A stretch of DNA of 43,234 bases from Rhizobium sp. ASV8 (lineage in GTDB: Bacteria; Pseudomonadota; Alphaproteobacteria; Rhizobiales; Rhizobiaceae), in contig NZ_JAELUG010000052.1 in assembly GCF_016429255.1 (NCBI RefSeq), positions 1 through 43,234 on the forward strand. The letters run 5' to 3'. Within the stretch, counting starts at the first letter, position 1. Each line of letters begins with the position of its first letter. The notes below the pieces were generated by a model, which had not been told where the DNA came from, ran no database searches, and was given only the letters and a program-made list of their open reading frames with translations. The position numbers were made by a program, and so were the translations under genes. Below are positions 8,351 to 16,650 of this stretch, in pieces.

Positions 8351-8902
8351 CTAATCACGATCGAACTGATCGGATCCAACGTCGCGCTCGACACCGGCAT
8401 AGCGAAGCGCGATGAAAGCCAGCAGGCTGGCCACGGCATAAGCATTTAGCTTGAACAGGACCGAGAGTTCCACTTCGCTCCACCCATACAAAGGAGCGAC
8501 GATCCAGTTGCGGGAAAGCAGAAACGCTCCAAAGCTAAAAGCCACCATTCCCCGTTGCCACCATTTTTCCTCGGCTTTGAACGAGAGCGCCGCGAGCATC
8601 ACACAGGCTGAAAAGAACAGTTCCGTACCGGATGCGGTCCCGAACAGCTTTGTCTCGAACAAGGTATCGAGTGTGCCGATCGTCGGCAGCATGATCCGCG
8701 CGACCAGCGGCGAGCGCCGAGCAACAAAGGGAATGGCAAGAAAGAATGGCGCGGAAATCAATGTTAGCAAGCACTCCCTGACGCCGGTTCCGATCAGATA
8801 CCAGACGTAGATCGGATAGAAAGGCTTATTCGCAAAGATCACCCAGGCAATGGTGCTCGTTGCCCGCGTCAATGGATCGAGTTGCTGTCGTGTCCCGACC
8901 AT
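8351..8902 (-). CDS. Integral membrane protein of unknown function
   Basis: This 183-residue protein is strongly hydrophobic, with about five or six predicted membrane passes (for example YVWYLIGTGVRECLLTLISA, ELFFSACVMLAALSF and LLAFIALRYAG). I do not recognise a family with confidence. Its start codon overlaps the stop of the CFA-like methyltransferase gene by one base, making it the third gene of a coupled lipid-modification operon. It may act on or help place the lipid enzymes in the inner membrane, but that is inference from position alone. Confidence 0.75.
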   Translation of the reverse strand: MVGTRQQLDPLTRATSTIAWVIFANKPFYPIYVWYLIGTGVRECLLTLISAPFFLAIPFVARRSPLVARIMLPTIGTLDTLFETKLFGTASGTELFFSACVMLAALSFKAEEKWWQRGMVAFSFGAFLLSRNWIVAPLYGWSEVELSVLFKLNAYAVASLLAFIALRYAGVERDVGSDQFDRD

Positions 8903-9930
8903 CAGACAACCGGTTTAAGAAGATAATGGCCGACACCCCAGACCTCGCCGTTGTCATGACCGAACAGACCGGCGGTGGACAGGAAAAACAATCGCCAACG
9001 CCGCCGCCAGAGAGAGGCTTGCTTGCCGTAGACCTGCTTTAATATGGGCTGGATGCGGTCAATCTCGCGATCGAAGTTCGAAAGCCAGTCGAGCGCCGTG
9101 CGGCGATAGTGGGTGCCCGACCAGCGCCATTCCTGCTCGACCTTGAAAAGATCGCCGAACCGGTGCGGCAGGTCATGGGCAGGCATGATACCACCGGTGA
9201 AGAAATGCTGCGCGATCCAGTCGGTCGGGTCGTCGTGATCGAAGCGATAAGAGCGATCCTTGTGGGCGAAGACATGCAGGAAGAGCCGCCCATCCGGAGT
9301 GATCCATCCGCGGACGCGGCTCAGCAATGCACGCCAATTCGACATGTGTTCGAACATTTCGACCGAGACGACGCGGTCGAAGCGTTCTTCTGTCGCAAAG
9401 TCGTTCATGTCGGCGGTGATGACGTCAAGATTCGTGAGCCCGCGATTGGCTGCAAGGTCGAGAATGTAGGCTCGCTGCGAAGCGGAATTCGACACGGATG
9501 TGATACGGCAATTCGGAAATTGCTGGGCGAGGTAGAGGGACAGCGAGCCCCAGCCGCAGCCGAGCTCAAGAATGTTCATGCCGTCCTCAATTGCGGCATG
9601 CACTACCGTTTCGGCAAGCGCGTGAGTTTCCGCGTCCCCGATCGTGGTATCGGGCGTCGGATAGAGGCAGCAGGAATATTTTCGCTGCGGACCGAGCGCC
9701 AGAGCGAAGAATTCGGCCGGCACCTCATAATGCTGGCGGTTCGCCACGTCGGTGTGGATCGCCACAGGGAAACTGTCCATCGTTTCGGCGAAGCCCTGTT
9801 CTTCCATCGCCGGTGTGGCGGCCAGGCGACGTTTGGTGCGGGCGCAGAGGAAATCAATCCCCGCCAGGGTCATGCCGTCAGTCAGCGGCGCACGCTCGGC
9901 GGTATTGATTGCGAAGGCCAGCATGTTCAT
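8902..9930 (-). CDS. CFA-like SAM-dependent methyltransferase
   Basis: This 342-residue protein belongs to the cyclopropane-fatty-acid-synthase-like methyltransferases, which use S-adenosylmethionine. The cofactor motif ILELGCGWGSLSLY lies near residues 118-131, with VSVEMFEHMSNW further on. The region around YPTPDTTIGDAE resembles the subgroup that includes coclaurine N-methyltransferase-type enzymes rather than classical CFA synthase, so the substrate may not be a cis-unsaturated phospholipid. Its ATG overlaps the stop of the DUF1295 gene in an ATGA junction. A second, more classical CFA synthase is encoded on the opposite arm of this locus. A methyl transfer to a fatty acyl chain is the most likely reaction. 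Confidence 0.88.
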   Translation of the reverse strand: MNMLAFAINTAERAPLTDGMTLAGIDFLCARTKRRLAATPAMEEQGFAETMDSFPVAIHTDVANRQHYEVPAEFFALALGPQRKYSCCLYPTPDTTIGDAETHALAETVVHAAIEDGMNILELGCGWGSLSLYLAQQFPNCRITSVSNSASQRAYILDLAANRGLTNLDVITADMNDFATEERFDRVVSVEMFEHMSNWRALLSRVRGWITPDGRLFLHVFAHKDRSYRFDHDDPTDWIAQHFFTGGIMPAHDLPHRFGDLFKVEQEWRWSGTHYRRTALDWLSNFDREIDRIQPILKQVYGKQASLWRRRWRLFFLSTAGLFGHDNGEVWGVGHYLLKPVV

Positions 9931-10718
9931 GGCAGTTCTCCGTTTCTACGAGGTCCGGGAAAGAAGGCGTTGACGCGTTTCTGGAGGTCACGGAATCTGT
10001 CGCCGCGTGAGCGCTGCATGTGTTCTTCGAGGGGCGGAATGCCGGAAACATGCACTAGCAGCCAATACATCAGGGCTGGTGCCAGCAACGAAGCCCATGT
10101 CCAAGCTGACAAGGTCAACGCAAAAAGCGGCCAGGAGCACCAGAAGAGCCATTCAAAGAAATAGTTGGGATGACGCGAATAACGCCATAAGCCGACCTCG
10201 CAGACCTCCGTCTTTGCTTGCGGCGTTTTTCGGAAGCGGGAAAGCTGAAAATCAGCGATCGCCTCGCCGCCAAGCGCCACGACAGCGACGAAGATGGCGA
10301 AAAGGTCGATGGCGCGGGGATAGCCATAATTATTGGTCGCGGCCAGATAGACCGCCAACACCAGAATGAAGGCTGCCAGCGCCTGCACCTGCAGAAAGAG
10401 AAAAAGCTGCCAGGCGGCTCTATCCCCCCATTCTTCGATCAATCTTGCATACCGCGGATCTTCGCCGCTGCCTCGGGTACGCGTGCCGATATGGCTGCCA
10501 AGCCTCAGCGCCCACGCGGCGATGATGATGAGGACGATCATTCGGCGATCGAAATTGCCATGCGCGAAGACCGCGGCGATGATGCCGCCAATGCCCACTG
10601 TGCCCGACCAGATCGTGTCGACCCAGCCACTCAGCCCTGTCGCGCGCTGTATCGCCCAGGCACCGACCATGGCCAGCGACAGCCAGCCTGCAATGATGGT
10701 CAGGAGTGTTAAATCCAT
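9927..10718 (-). CDS. DUF1295 membrane protein (steroid 5-alpha-reductase-like)
   Basis: This protein of 263 residues is a polytopic membrane protein of the DUF1295 family, related to steroid 5-alpha-reductases and isoprenylcysteine methyltransferases. The diagnostic C-terminal stretch LWRYSRHPNYFFEWLFW is present, and about six or seven hydrophobic segments are visible. I take the ATG at 10718 as the start because AGAGAG precedes it at a suitable distance; a TTG five codons upstream would add MIERT. It is the first gene of the minus-strand arm. DUF1295 genes commonly lie beside CFA synthase, FAD-oxidase and DUF1365 genes. A role in reducing or modifying a membrane lipid is inferred. Confidence 0.88.
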   Translation of the reverse strand: MDLTLLTIIAGWLSLAMVGAWAIQRATGLSGWVDTIWSGTVGIGGIIAAVFAHGNFDRRMIVLIIIAAWALRLGSHIGTRTRGSGEDPRYARLIEEWGDRAAWQLFLFLQVQALAAFILVLAVYLAATNNYGYPRAIDLFAIFVAVVALGGEAIADFQLSRFRKTPQAKTEVCEVGLWRYSRHPNYFFEWLFWCSWPLFALTLSAWTWASLLAPALMYWLLVHVSGIPPLEEHMQRSRGDRFRDLQKRVNAFFPGPRRNGELP

Positions 10719-10900
10719 GGTTCTCTCTATCAAAGCTATGACTGCCTGTACGGCCGACGGCGCGATTCGGTTTCGTGCCTTTGAGATTAAATTTCAAAAA
10801 TCTGCACCGTTTATGAAACCATCTGGCGCGACCGCGCGTATCTCGAACAGGCAACAAGGGAAATCCAAAGCCACGACCATGGCTCAGGCGAGAGGACTGC
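10719..10900. promoter_or_regulatory. Divergent promoter region of the lipid-modification locus
   Basis: These 182 bases separate two divergent operons and must hold promoters for both. The middle (about 10785-10815) is AT-rich. I could not find a convincing -35/-10 pair, nor a clear EcfG-type (GGAAC...CGTT) or RpoE-ChrR-type (TGATCC) element, so the sigma factor remains open. Confidence 0.35.
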
Positions 10901-12286
10901 ATGTCAATTGATGAGCGGAGCAATGGTGGCAAACGCCTGAACATCGCAATTGTGGGAAGTGGGATTTCTGGCCTGTCGGCAGCCTGGTTATTGTCCAGCG
11001 ACCATGACGTCACGGTTTTCGAGGCATCGGATCGCGTTGGTGGTCACAGCAACACAGTAGAATTCGACAGCGCGAGCGGGCCCATTGCCGTCGATACGGG
11101 CTTCATCGTCTATAACGAGGTGACTTATCCGAATCTGACAGCCCTGTTCCGGACGCTCGACGTGCCGACGGTTGCTTCCGACATGTCGTTTGCAGTCTCG
11201 ATGGACGATGGTGCCTTCGAATATTCCGGTGGAACAGGTTTCGGCCTGCTGGCGCAAAAAGCCAATCTCCTACGCCCGCGCTTCTGGTCGATGATGAACG
11301 ACCTGCTGCGCTTCTACCGCCGCGCGCCACGCGACCTCTCGATCATGGGTGGGATTTCTCTCGAGGAGTACCTGAACCGAAACGGCTATGGCCTGGCGTT
11401 CCGCCACGATCACCTTTACCCGATGGCTGCCGCAATCTGGTCGACGCCAGCACTCGAGGTCGGGGCTCAGCCAGCGGCCAGCTTCGTCAGGTTCTGTTGC
11501 AATCACGGCCTGCTCGAACTGTGGGACCGCCCGACCTGGAGAACGGTGAAGGGCGGAAGCCGCGAATATGTCGCCCGCATGACCAGCCGTTTCCCCGACC
11601 GGATCCGGTTATCGACGCCGGTACGAGAGGTTTATCGTCAAAAAGGGGGCGTGGAGATCCGGGATGCACATGGTACGAGCCACATGTTCGACGAGGTGGT
11701 GCTCGCCACCCATGCCGACCAGGCCCTTCGCATCCTGATGGATGCCACCGATGAAGAGCGCCGAATTCTTGGCTCGTTCAAATATTCACGCAACGAGGCT
11801 TTGCTGCACGGCGACACCGCTCTGATGCCGAAGCGGCACGCCGCCTGGTCCAGTTGGAACTACGTCGCCGACAGGCGCCCCCATTCATCCGATGAGCAGA
11901 CACAGCCGTCGATTACCTATTGGATGAACAGACTTCAGCCCCTTGGTACAGCACCTCCGACTTTCGTGACGCTTAATCCCCGCCGCGAACCGCGCGAGGG
12001 AACCGTGATTCGACGCGAGGTGTACGAGCATCCTGTCTTCAATCTGGAAACTCACCGCGCACAACAGGAAATCTGGTCGTTGCAGGGCGTGCGCAATACC
12101 TGGTTCTGCGGCGCGCATTTTGGTTCCGGCTTTCATGAGGACGGTATTCAGGCGGGGCTTGCAGTCGCGGAGGATCTTGGCGGAATGCGCCGGCCCTGGC
12201 GGGTGGCGCAGGAAAGCGGCCGGATCGTGCGCCGGCCAGTCACGCGGCCGATCGGACGAACGGCCGGGCAGGAGGCATTCGTATGA
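10901..12286 (+). CDS. FAD-dependent amine-oxidase-like oxidoreductase
   Basis: This 461-residue protein has an N-terminal dinucleotide-binding fold with GSGISG at residues 19-24 and the following VFEASDRVGGHSNTV, typical of the amine oxidase/phytoene-desaturase superfamily. The C-terminal GAHFGSGFHEDGIQAGL closes the FAD site. It is annotated in many genomes as a cyclopropane/cyclopropene fatty-acid synthesis protein because of its neighbours. In Rhodobacter a homologous flavoprotein takes part in furan fatty-acid formation together with a methyltransferase; whether that holds here is inference. Its stop overlaps the DUF1365 start (ATGA), so the two are translated as a pair. Confidence 0.88.
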   Translation: MSIDERSNGGKRLNIAIVGSGISGLSAAWLLSSDHDVTVFEASDRVGGHSNTVEFDSASGPIAVDTGFIVYNEVTYPNLTALFRTLDVPTVASDMSFAVSMDDGAFEYSGGTGFGLLAQKANLLRPRFWSMMNDLLRFYRRAPRDLSIMGGISLEEYLNRNGYGLAFRHDHLYPMAAAIWSTPALEVGAQPAASFVRFCCNHGLLELWDRPTWRTVKGGSREYVARMTSRFPDRIRLSTPVREVYRQKGGVEIRDAHGTSHMFDEVVLATHADQALRILMDATDEERRILGSFKYSRNEALLHGDTALMPKRHAAWSSWNYVADRRPHSSDEQTQPSITYWMNRLQPLGTAPPTFVTLNPRREPREGTVIRREVYEHPVFNLETHRAQQEIWSLQGVRNTWFCGAHFGSGFHEDGIQAGLAVAEDLGGMRRPWRVAQESGRIVRRPVTRPIGRTAGQEAFV

Positions 12287-13104
12287 TATCGAGCCTACAA
12301 TCGGGCCTTTATCCAGGGCACGTAACACATGCGCGTTCGAGGCCGAAGCAGCACAGGCTTGCCTACCGCATCTACTCGCTGCTTCTCGATCTCGACGAAC
12401 TCGATTTGCTTGATCGTCGTCTCAAGCTGTTCTCCGTCGATCGTTTCAACCTTTTTTCGTTTCGGCGCGCAGATCGCGGCGACCGATCTGGCAAAGACCT
12501 CAAGGGCCAGGTGGAGCGCTGGATGCGGCGTGCCGGTATCGAGCCGGATGGCGGTCCGATCCGGCTTTTGACCATGCCGAGGTTGCTCGGCTGGACGTTC
12601 AATCCACTCAGCGTCTTCTTCTGCTCCGGTTGCGATGGAGAACTGAAAGCGATCCTCTGGGAAGTCGACAACACCTTCGGAGAACGTCACGCCTACCTGA
12701 TCCCTGTCGATGGGGACGGAAGCGATGAAATCGTCCAGCACTGCGACAAAGCCTTCTATGTGTCGCCCTTTATGGACATGGATCTTCGCTATGAATTCCG
12801 GGTTTCTCCACCTGCCGAGAGGCTTTCGATCCGTATCGATGCCTTTGATGAGAAGGGACTGGTGCTCACGGCGCGGCATCTGGCAAAGCGCTCCGACCTC
12901 ACGGACGCCGCGCTATTGAAGGCGTTTTTAACAATCCCCTTCCTGACACTGCGTGTCGTCGGCGGCATTCATTGGGAGGCTCTGAAGATCTGGTTGAAGG
13001 GCGTCCAGCTCAAGGCGCGGCCCCGACCTCCCGCGGAACCAGTGTCGGTCGTCCGTCATCGGTCCGGCAGTCAAAGGCAGTCTCAAAAGGCGAGAAGCTC
13101 ATGA
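12283..13104 (+). CDS. DUF1365 family protein
   Basis: This 273-residue protein matches the DUF1365 family: the opening YPGHVTHARSRPKQHRLAYR, the LLTMPRLLGWTFNPLSVFFC stretch near residues 93-112 and the LWEVDNTFGERHAYLIP segment are characteristic. The biochemical role of the family is not established. It occurs almost always between an FAD-dependent oxidoreductase and a CFA synthase, as here, which implies a shared lipid pathway. The ATG overlaps the preceding stop and its own stop overlaps the next ATG, so the three genes form a tightly coupled unit. No signal peptide or obvious membrane segment is seen. Confidence 0.9.
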   Translation: MISSLQSGLYPGHVTHARSRPKQHRLAYRIYSLLLDLDELDLLDRRLKLFSVDRFNLFSFRRADRGDRSGKDLKGQVERWMRRAGIEPDGGPIRLLTMPRLLGWTFNPLSVFFCSGCDGELKAILWEVDNTFGERHAYLIPVDGDGSDEIVQHCDKAFYVSPFMDMDLRYEFRVSPPAERLSIRIDAFDEKGLVLTARHLAKRSDLTDAALLKAFLTIPFLTLRVVGGIHWEALKIWLKGVQLKARPRPPAEPVSVVRHRSGSQRQSQKARSS

Positions 13105-14333
13105 GCCAGATTGAGGAATTTTCCGAGGCATCGTTCTCGGATGTTGCAAAGGCGGAAGAACTTGGCATCGGTGGGCGCATTCTGAACCGGATGATCGGAA
13201 GCCTTTCCTGCGGTCGCCTGAAAGTCGTCCTGCCGTCCGGCGCTGTCATCGAAAGGGCCGGAAAAGAGGTTGGCCCCGACGCGACGATCGTCATGCGGCG
13301 ATGGCGTGCTCTGCGGCGCATCGCGGCCGCGGGAGATATTGGTTTTGCGGAAGGCTTTATCGAGGAAGATTGGACAACACCGGATCTCACAGCGGTTATC
13401 CGACTGGCAGCCAGAAATGCGCAAGCGCTCTCTCCAGCGATTGACGGCAATGTGCTGATGCGGATCGTCAACCGCATCGGACATCTCATGAACGCCAACA
13501 CGAAGAAGGGAAGCCGTCGCAATGTCGAGGCGCATTACGACCTCGGCAACGATTTCTACAAGCAATGGCTCGGACCGACGATGCTCTATTCGTCGGCAAT
13601 CTACGACGAGACGACAGCGAGCCTTGAGGCTGCCCAGCAGAAGCGACTCGATGTCATCCGAGAAAAGCTTGCGCTTTCCGGTGGCGAGCGCGTTCTGGAG
13701 ATCGGTTGCGGCTGGGGCGCACTTGCGGTCGAGCTTGCGACGCTATCGGATGCAAATGTGGTCGGTCTCACCCTGTCGCCGTCCCAGCTCGCCTGGGCGA
13801 AACAAGCGGTCGTCGCGGCGGCCAAAGATGGTCAGGTCGATCTGCGGCTCCAGGACTATCGCGATACCGATGGGCAATTCGATCGGATCGTTTCGATCGA
13901 AATGTTCGAGGCTGTCGGCGAATGTTATTGGCCGAACTATTTCGACACCTTGAGGCGCTGCATGAAAGCAGATGGCCACGCCGTGCTTCAGATCATCTCG
14001 ATTGAGGAGAGCCGCTTCGAGGCCTATCGCGGAGGCATCGACTTCATCCAGAAATTCATCTTCCCCGGCGGCTTCCTGCCGTCAGACGGAGCGCTCGATG
14101 CAGCCGTGACGGCCGCAGGCCTGAAGCTCGTGGAAGTCGAGCATTTCGGCAAATCATACGCCCGGACGCTCGCGGAATGGCGGGCGCGCTTTCACGCCCG
14201 CTGGCCCGCCATTGCAGCCCAGGGCTTCGATGAACGCTTCAAGCGTCTCTGGCACTATTATCTCTGCTATTGCGAGGCGGGCTTTGAGGAGGAGAGCATC
14301 GATGTCGGGTTGTACACGATCAAGCATGCCTAA
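13101..14333 (+). CDS. cfa: Cyclopropane-fatty-acyl-phospholipid synthase
   Basis: This 410-residue enzyme matches classical CFA synthases. It has an N-terminal lipid-binding part, the HYDLGNDFYKQWLG motif near residue 145, the SAM-binding motif RVLEIGCGWGALAVEL near 198-213, and the catalytic-region sequences SIEMFEAVGE and FIQKFIFPGGFLP. It adds a methylene bridge from S-adenosylmethionine to unsaturated acyl chains of membrane phospholipids, which commonly accompanies acid, oxidative or stationary-phase stress. The start at 13101 overlaps the DUF1365 stop (ATGA); a longer frame upstream lies inside that gene. DUF2147 follows after 22 bases. Confidence 0.92.
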   Translation: MSQIEEFSEASFSDVAKAEELGIGGRILNRMIGSLSCGRLKVVLPSGAVIERAGKEVGPDATIVMRRWRALRRIAAAGDIGFAEGFIEEDWTTPDLTAVIRLAARNAQALSPAIDGNVLMRIVNRIGHLMNANTKKGSRRNVEAHYDLGNDFYKQWLGPTMLYSSAIYDETTASLEAAQQKRLDVIREKLALSGGERVLEIGCGWGALAVELATLSDANVVGLTLSPSQLAWAKQAVVAAAKDGQVDLRLQDYRDTDGQFDRIVSIEMFEAVGECYWPNYFDTLRRCMKADGHAVLQIISIEESRFEAYRGGIDFIQKFIFPGGFLPSDGALDAAVTAAGLKLVEVEHFGKSYARTLAEWRARFHARWPAIAAQGFDERFKRLWHYYLCYCEAGFEEESIDVGLYTIKHA

Positions 14334-14355
14334 TCGGGCCCACGAGGAAATCAGG

Positions 14356-14727
14356 ATGAAGCACGTCATCGCCGCAGTTTTAATCCTTGTTTCCGGATTT
14401 GCCGGGAGCGTTCAGGCGGCCGACGTCGAGGGTCAGTGGGCGCGCGGAGATGGAAATGCCAAGGTCAGGATCGCGCCCTGCGGTTCTGATATTTGCGCGA
14501 CGAATACCTGGATCAAGCCGGGAACGCCCAAGGAGAAGAAAGGCGACAAACTTGTCATGACCATCAAGCCGGGTGACGAAGGGGTCTATTCGGGTACAGC
14601 GTTCGACCCTCAACGAAACATGACCTACAAGCTCACCGTGACTGTCCGTGGCGACAAGATGACCACGCGCGGCTGCATCGTGGCCGGCCTCCTGTGCAAG
14701 GGTATCGAATGGGCTCGCATCAACTAG
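14356..14727 (+). CDS. DUF2147 secreted protein
   Basis: This 123-residue protein has a signal peptide (MKHVIAAVLILVSGFAGSVQA, cleavage near residue 21) and a mature part matching DUF2147: an EGQWARGDGNAKVRIAPCG opening, IKPGTPKEKKGDKL in the middle and a C-terminal CKGIEW. Four cysteines in the mature part could form disulfides in the periplasm. The start at 14356 has AGGAAATCAGG upstream and yields the signal peptide; longer frames do not. DUF2147 proteins are thought to be lipocalin-like, which would suit a lipid locus, but the function is not known. Confidence 0.85.
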   Translation: MKHVIAAVLILVSGFAGSVQAADVEGQWARGDGNAKVRIAPCGSDICATNTWIKPGTPKEKKGDKLVMTIKPGDEGVYSGTAFDPQRNMTYKLTVTVRGDKMTTRGCIVAGLLCKGIEWARIN

Positions 14728-14756
14728 CGGCAGGGCCGATTTTTGGAGGCAAGCAA

Positions 14757-15179
14757 ATGAGGACCTATTCCATCGCCTATCTCGCCACTCTCATCGTATT
14801 TGTTGCGATCGACTTCCTCTGGCTCAGCAGCATGGCAGACCGTCTCTATCGCCCTGTCTTGGGTGACATGCTGACAGCGGAATTCCGGCTCGGTCCAGCC
14901 ATCGCATTTTATCTTCTCTACACGGCTGGCCTGACAGTTCTCGCCGTCAGGACCGGCTTGTTGTCCGGTTCCATCCGCACGACCTTGCTCCAGGGCGCGG
15001 TCGTCGGCTTCACCGCCTATGCCACTTACGATTTGACCAACCAGTCGACACTGAAGAACTGGTCGACGATGTTGACGATTGCGGACCTGATTTGGGGAAC
15101 GGTGCTCTCCGCCACCGCTGCCGGGGTCAGTTTCTGCGTCACCCGGCGCCTTGCCAGAACGGACAACGGCATATCATGA
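14757..15179 (+). CDS. DUF2177 membrane protein
   Basis: This 140-residue integral membrane protein has four hydrophobic segments and the family-typical FLWLSSMADRLYRPVLGDML and TYDLTNQSTLKNWS stretches. DUF2177 has no established function, but members recur at the end of CFA/FAD-oxidase/DUF1365 operons. A TTGGAGGC ribosome binding site lies just before the ATG at 14757, and longer frames upstream overlap the DUF2147 gene. It is the last gene of the plus-strand arm and is convergent with the monooxygenase gene at 15340. Confidence 0.87.
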   Translation: MRTYSIAYLATLIVFVAIDFLWLSSMADRLYRPVLGDMLTAEFRLGPAIAFYLLYTAGLTVLAVRTGLLSGSIRTTLLQGAVVGFTAYATYDLTNQSTLKNWSTMLTIADLIWGTVLSATAAGVSFCVTRRLARTDNGIS

Positions 15180-15182
15180 TCA

Positions 15183-15194
15183 CGCCACGTGGCG
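15183..15194. repeat. CGCCACGTGGCG perfect palindrome
   Basis: A 12-base perfect inverted repeat lies four bases after the stop of the DUF2177 gene. With the hairpin at 15332-15353 it brackets the convergent intergenic region. It may help end transcription or bind a protein; no T-run follows, so its role is open. Confidence 0.4.
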
Positions 15195-15331
15195 ATTTAC
15201 CGCGACATAGCCAATCCGCTCCTCCCCATGCCGCCGATTTGCGCAGTCGAACATCTCTGCTCTACTCATCCGAGAGAATTCGGCTTCGAGTGTCGAAACT
15301 CGAGCGAGGCCCTCAACCATAAGCGACAGGG

Positions 15332-15353
15332 CGCCTTCCTTAGAAGGAAGGCG
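15332..15353. terminator. Hairpin over the stop codon of the NtaA-like gene
   Basis: CGCCTTCCT (15332-15340) pairs with AGGAAGGCG (15345-15353) in a perfect 9-base stem with a 4-base loop. The TAA stop of the minus-strand monooxygenase gene spans the stem-loop junction (15340-15342). No T-run follows on either strand. It may protect the 3' end of the operon transcript or act as a weak bidirectional terminator. Confidence 0.45.
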
Positions 15354-16629
15354 TCGGCGATGCGGCGCGAAGGTGCTCGCGCAACGTTTCGGTTTCGTAC
15401 TCATGGCGGTACAGTCCTCGCTTTCGCAGGGTCGGCACCAACTCATCGACAATGACGGCCAGGCCATCGATCAGTCGATCGGGCTGCAGGTTGAAGCCGT
15501 CGATCGCTCCGGCATGGAACCAGTCCTCGATGTGGTCGGCAAGCTGTTCTGGCGTGCCGACAAAACCGGCGTGACCGGAACCGGTGTAGCGGGTCTGCTT
15601 GAGATACTCCCGCACCGTCGGGTTGGTTTTACGGATCTGCGCGACAATGGACTCCCGGAAACCGATGCTTCCGTTGAATTTCTGGGCATCCTTGATGGGG
15701 CCGAGAACCTCTTCCGGAAAGGGCGCATCGAGCTCCAGTTTCGAAGCATCAAAGCCGATCGCCTGCGATAGCCAGCCGATAGAGTACGATGCGGGGCCGG
15801 CATCGTGAAGCTCGTCGCTTCGGCGACGCGCCTCCTCTTCGGTGCTACCCAGGCTCAGCAGAAGACCGGGAAGGATCTTGATGTCGTCCGGGGAGCGTCC
15901 GTGGCTTCTGGCAATGCCCTTGACGAGGCGGTAGTGCTCGATGGCCTGGATCTTCGTGAGTTCGGCCGCGAAAACACCCTCGGCAACCCGACCTGCGAGC
16001 TCGCGCCCTTGGGGCGAGCCGCCCGCCTGGAAGATGATTGGCTGGCCCTGTTTGGATGGCGGAACGCGCAGGCGGCCCTCGATGTCGAAGAAGTCGCCAT
16101 GGTGTCGTATCGTCTGGCCGTCGGCAGCCGACCCCCAGAGAGCCCGGACAACATCAACGAATTCGCTAGCTCTTCCGTAACGGTCGTCGCGATCGGGAAT
16201 GTCGGGCAACCCAAAATTCCGAGCTGCAGGAATATTGCGGGTCGTAACAACATTCCAAGCCGCGCGGCCGCCGGTCTGATGATCCCATGAGAGGAAGCGC
16301 TCCGCAAGCTCGAAGGGATCGTTGAAGGTAGACGAGGCCGTCGCGACCAGTCCGACCCGCGATGTCGCCGCCGCGACGTGTCCCCAGTTGACGGAGGGCT
16401 CAAGACGGATCGGGTTGGCGTCATAGGCTGGATCACCAAGCAATGGTCCGTCGGCGAGAAACAGTGCGTCGAGTGTTCCACGTTCTGCGGTGCGACCGAT
16501 ATTCTCCCAGTAGCCGGGATCGATGAAGGAATCCTTCTTCAGGAGCGGCGTCTTCCACGCTGCGGGCAGATAGCCAAGAACGAGGACATTGATGCCGAGG
16601 AGCACGTGGCCGGATCGTTTATTTGTCAT
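15340..16629 (-). CDS. NtaA/SnaA/DszA-type FMN-dependent monooxygenase
   Basis: This 429-residue enzyme belongs to the class C flavin monooxygenases of the luciferase-like superfamily, in the NtaA/SnaA/DszA branch. Typical features are the start with the WKTPLLKKDSFIDPGYWENI region, ADGPLLGDPAYDANPIRLEP, GRAAWNVVTTRN near residues 130-141, and the PIIFQAGGSPQGRELA segment near 204-219. Such enzymes use reduced FMN from a partner reductase to oxidise nitrilotriacetate-like compounds, sulfones or other organosulfur molecules. It is the last gene of the minus-strand operon, after a Dpp-type importer and two more oxidoreductase genes, which supports use of an imported sulfur compound. No flavin reductase gene is seen in the window. 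Confidence 0.87.
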   Translation of the reverse strand: MTNKRSGHVLLGINVLVLGYLPAAWKTPLLKKDSFIDPGYWENIGRTAERGTLDALFLADGPLLGDPAYDANPIRLEPSVNWGHVAAATSRVGLVATASSTFNDPFELAERFLSWDHQTGGRAAWNVVTTRNIPAARNFGLPDIPDRDDRYGRASEFVDVVRALWGSAADGQTIRHHGDFFDIEGRLRVPPSKQGQPIIFQAGGSPQGRELAGRVAEGVFAAELTKIQAIEHYRLVKGIARSHGRSPDDIKILPGLLLSLGSTEEEARRRSDELHDAGPASYSIGWLSQAIGFDASKLELDAPFPEEVLGPIKDAQKFNGSIGFRESIVAQIRKTNPTVREYLKQTRYTGSGHAGFVGTPEQLADHIEDWFHAGAIDGFNLQPDRLIDGLAVIVDELVPTLRKRGLYRHEYETETLREHLRAASPTPSF

Positions 16630-16650
16630 TTCTTATCTCTTGGTTGCGAT

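Noticed and set aside
9109..10164. 351-codon plus-strand frame
   Set aside because: It is antisense to the CFA-like and DUF1295 genes and has no recognisable domain.
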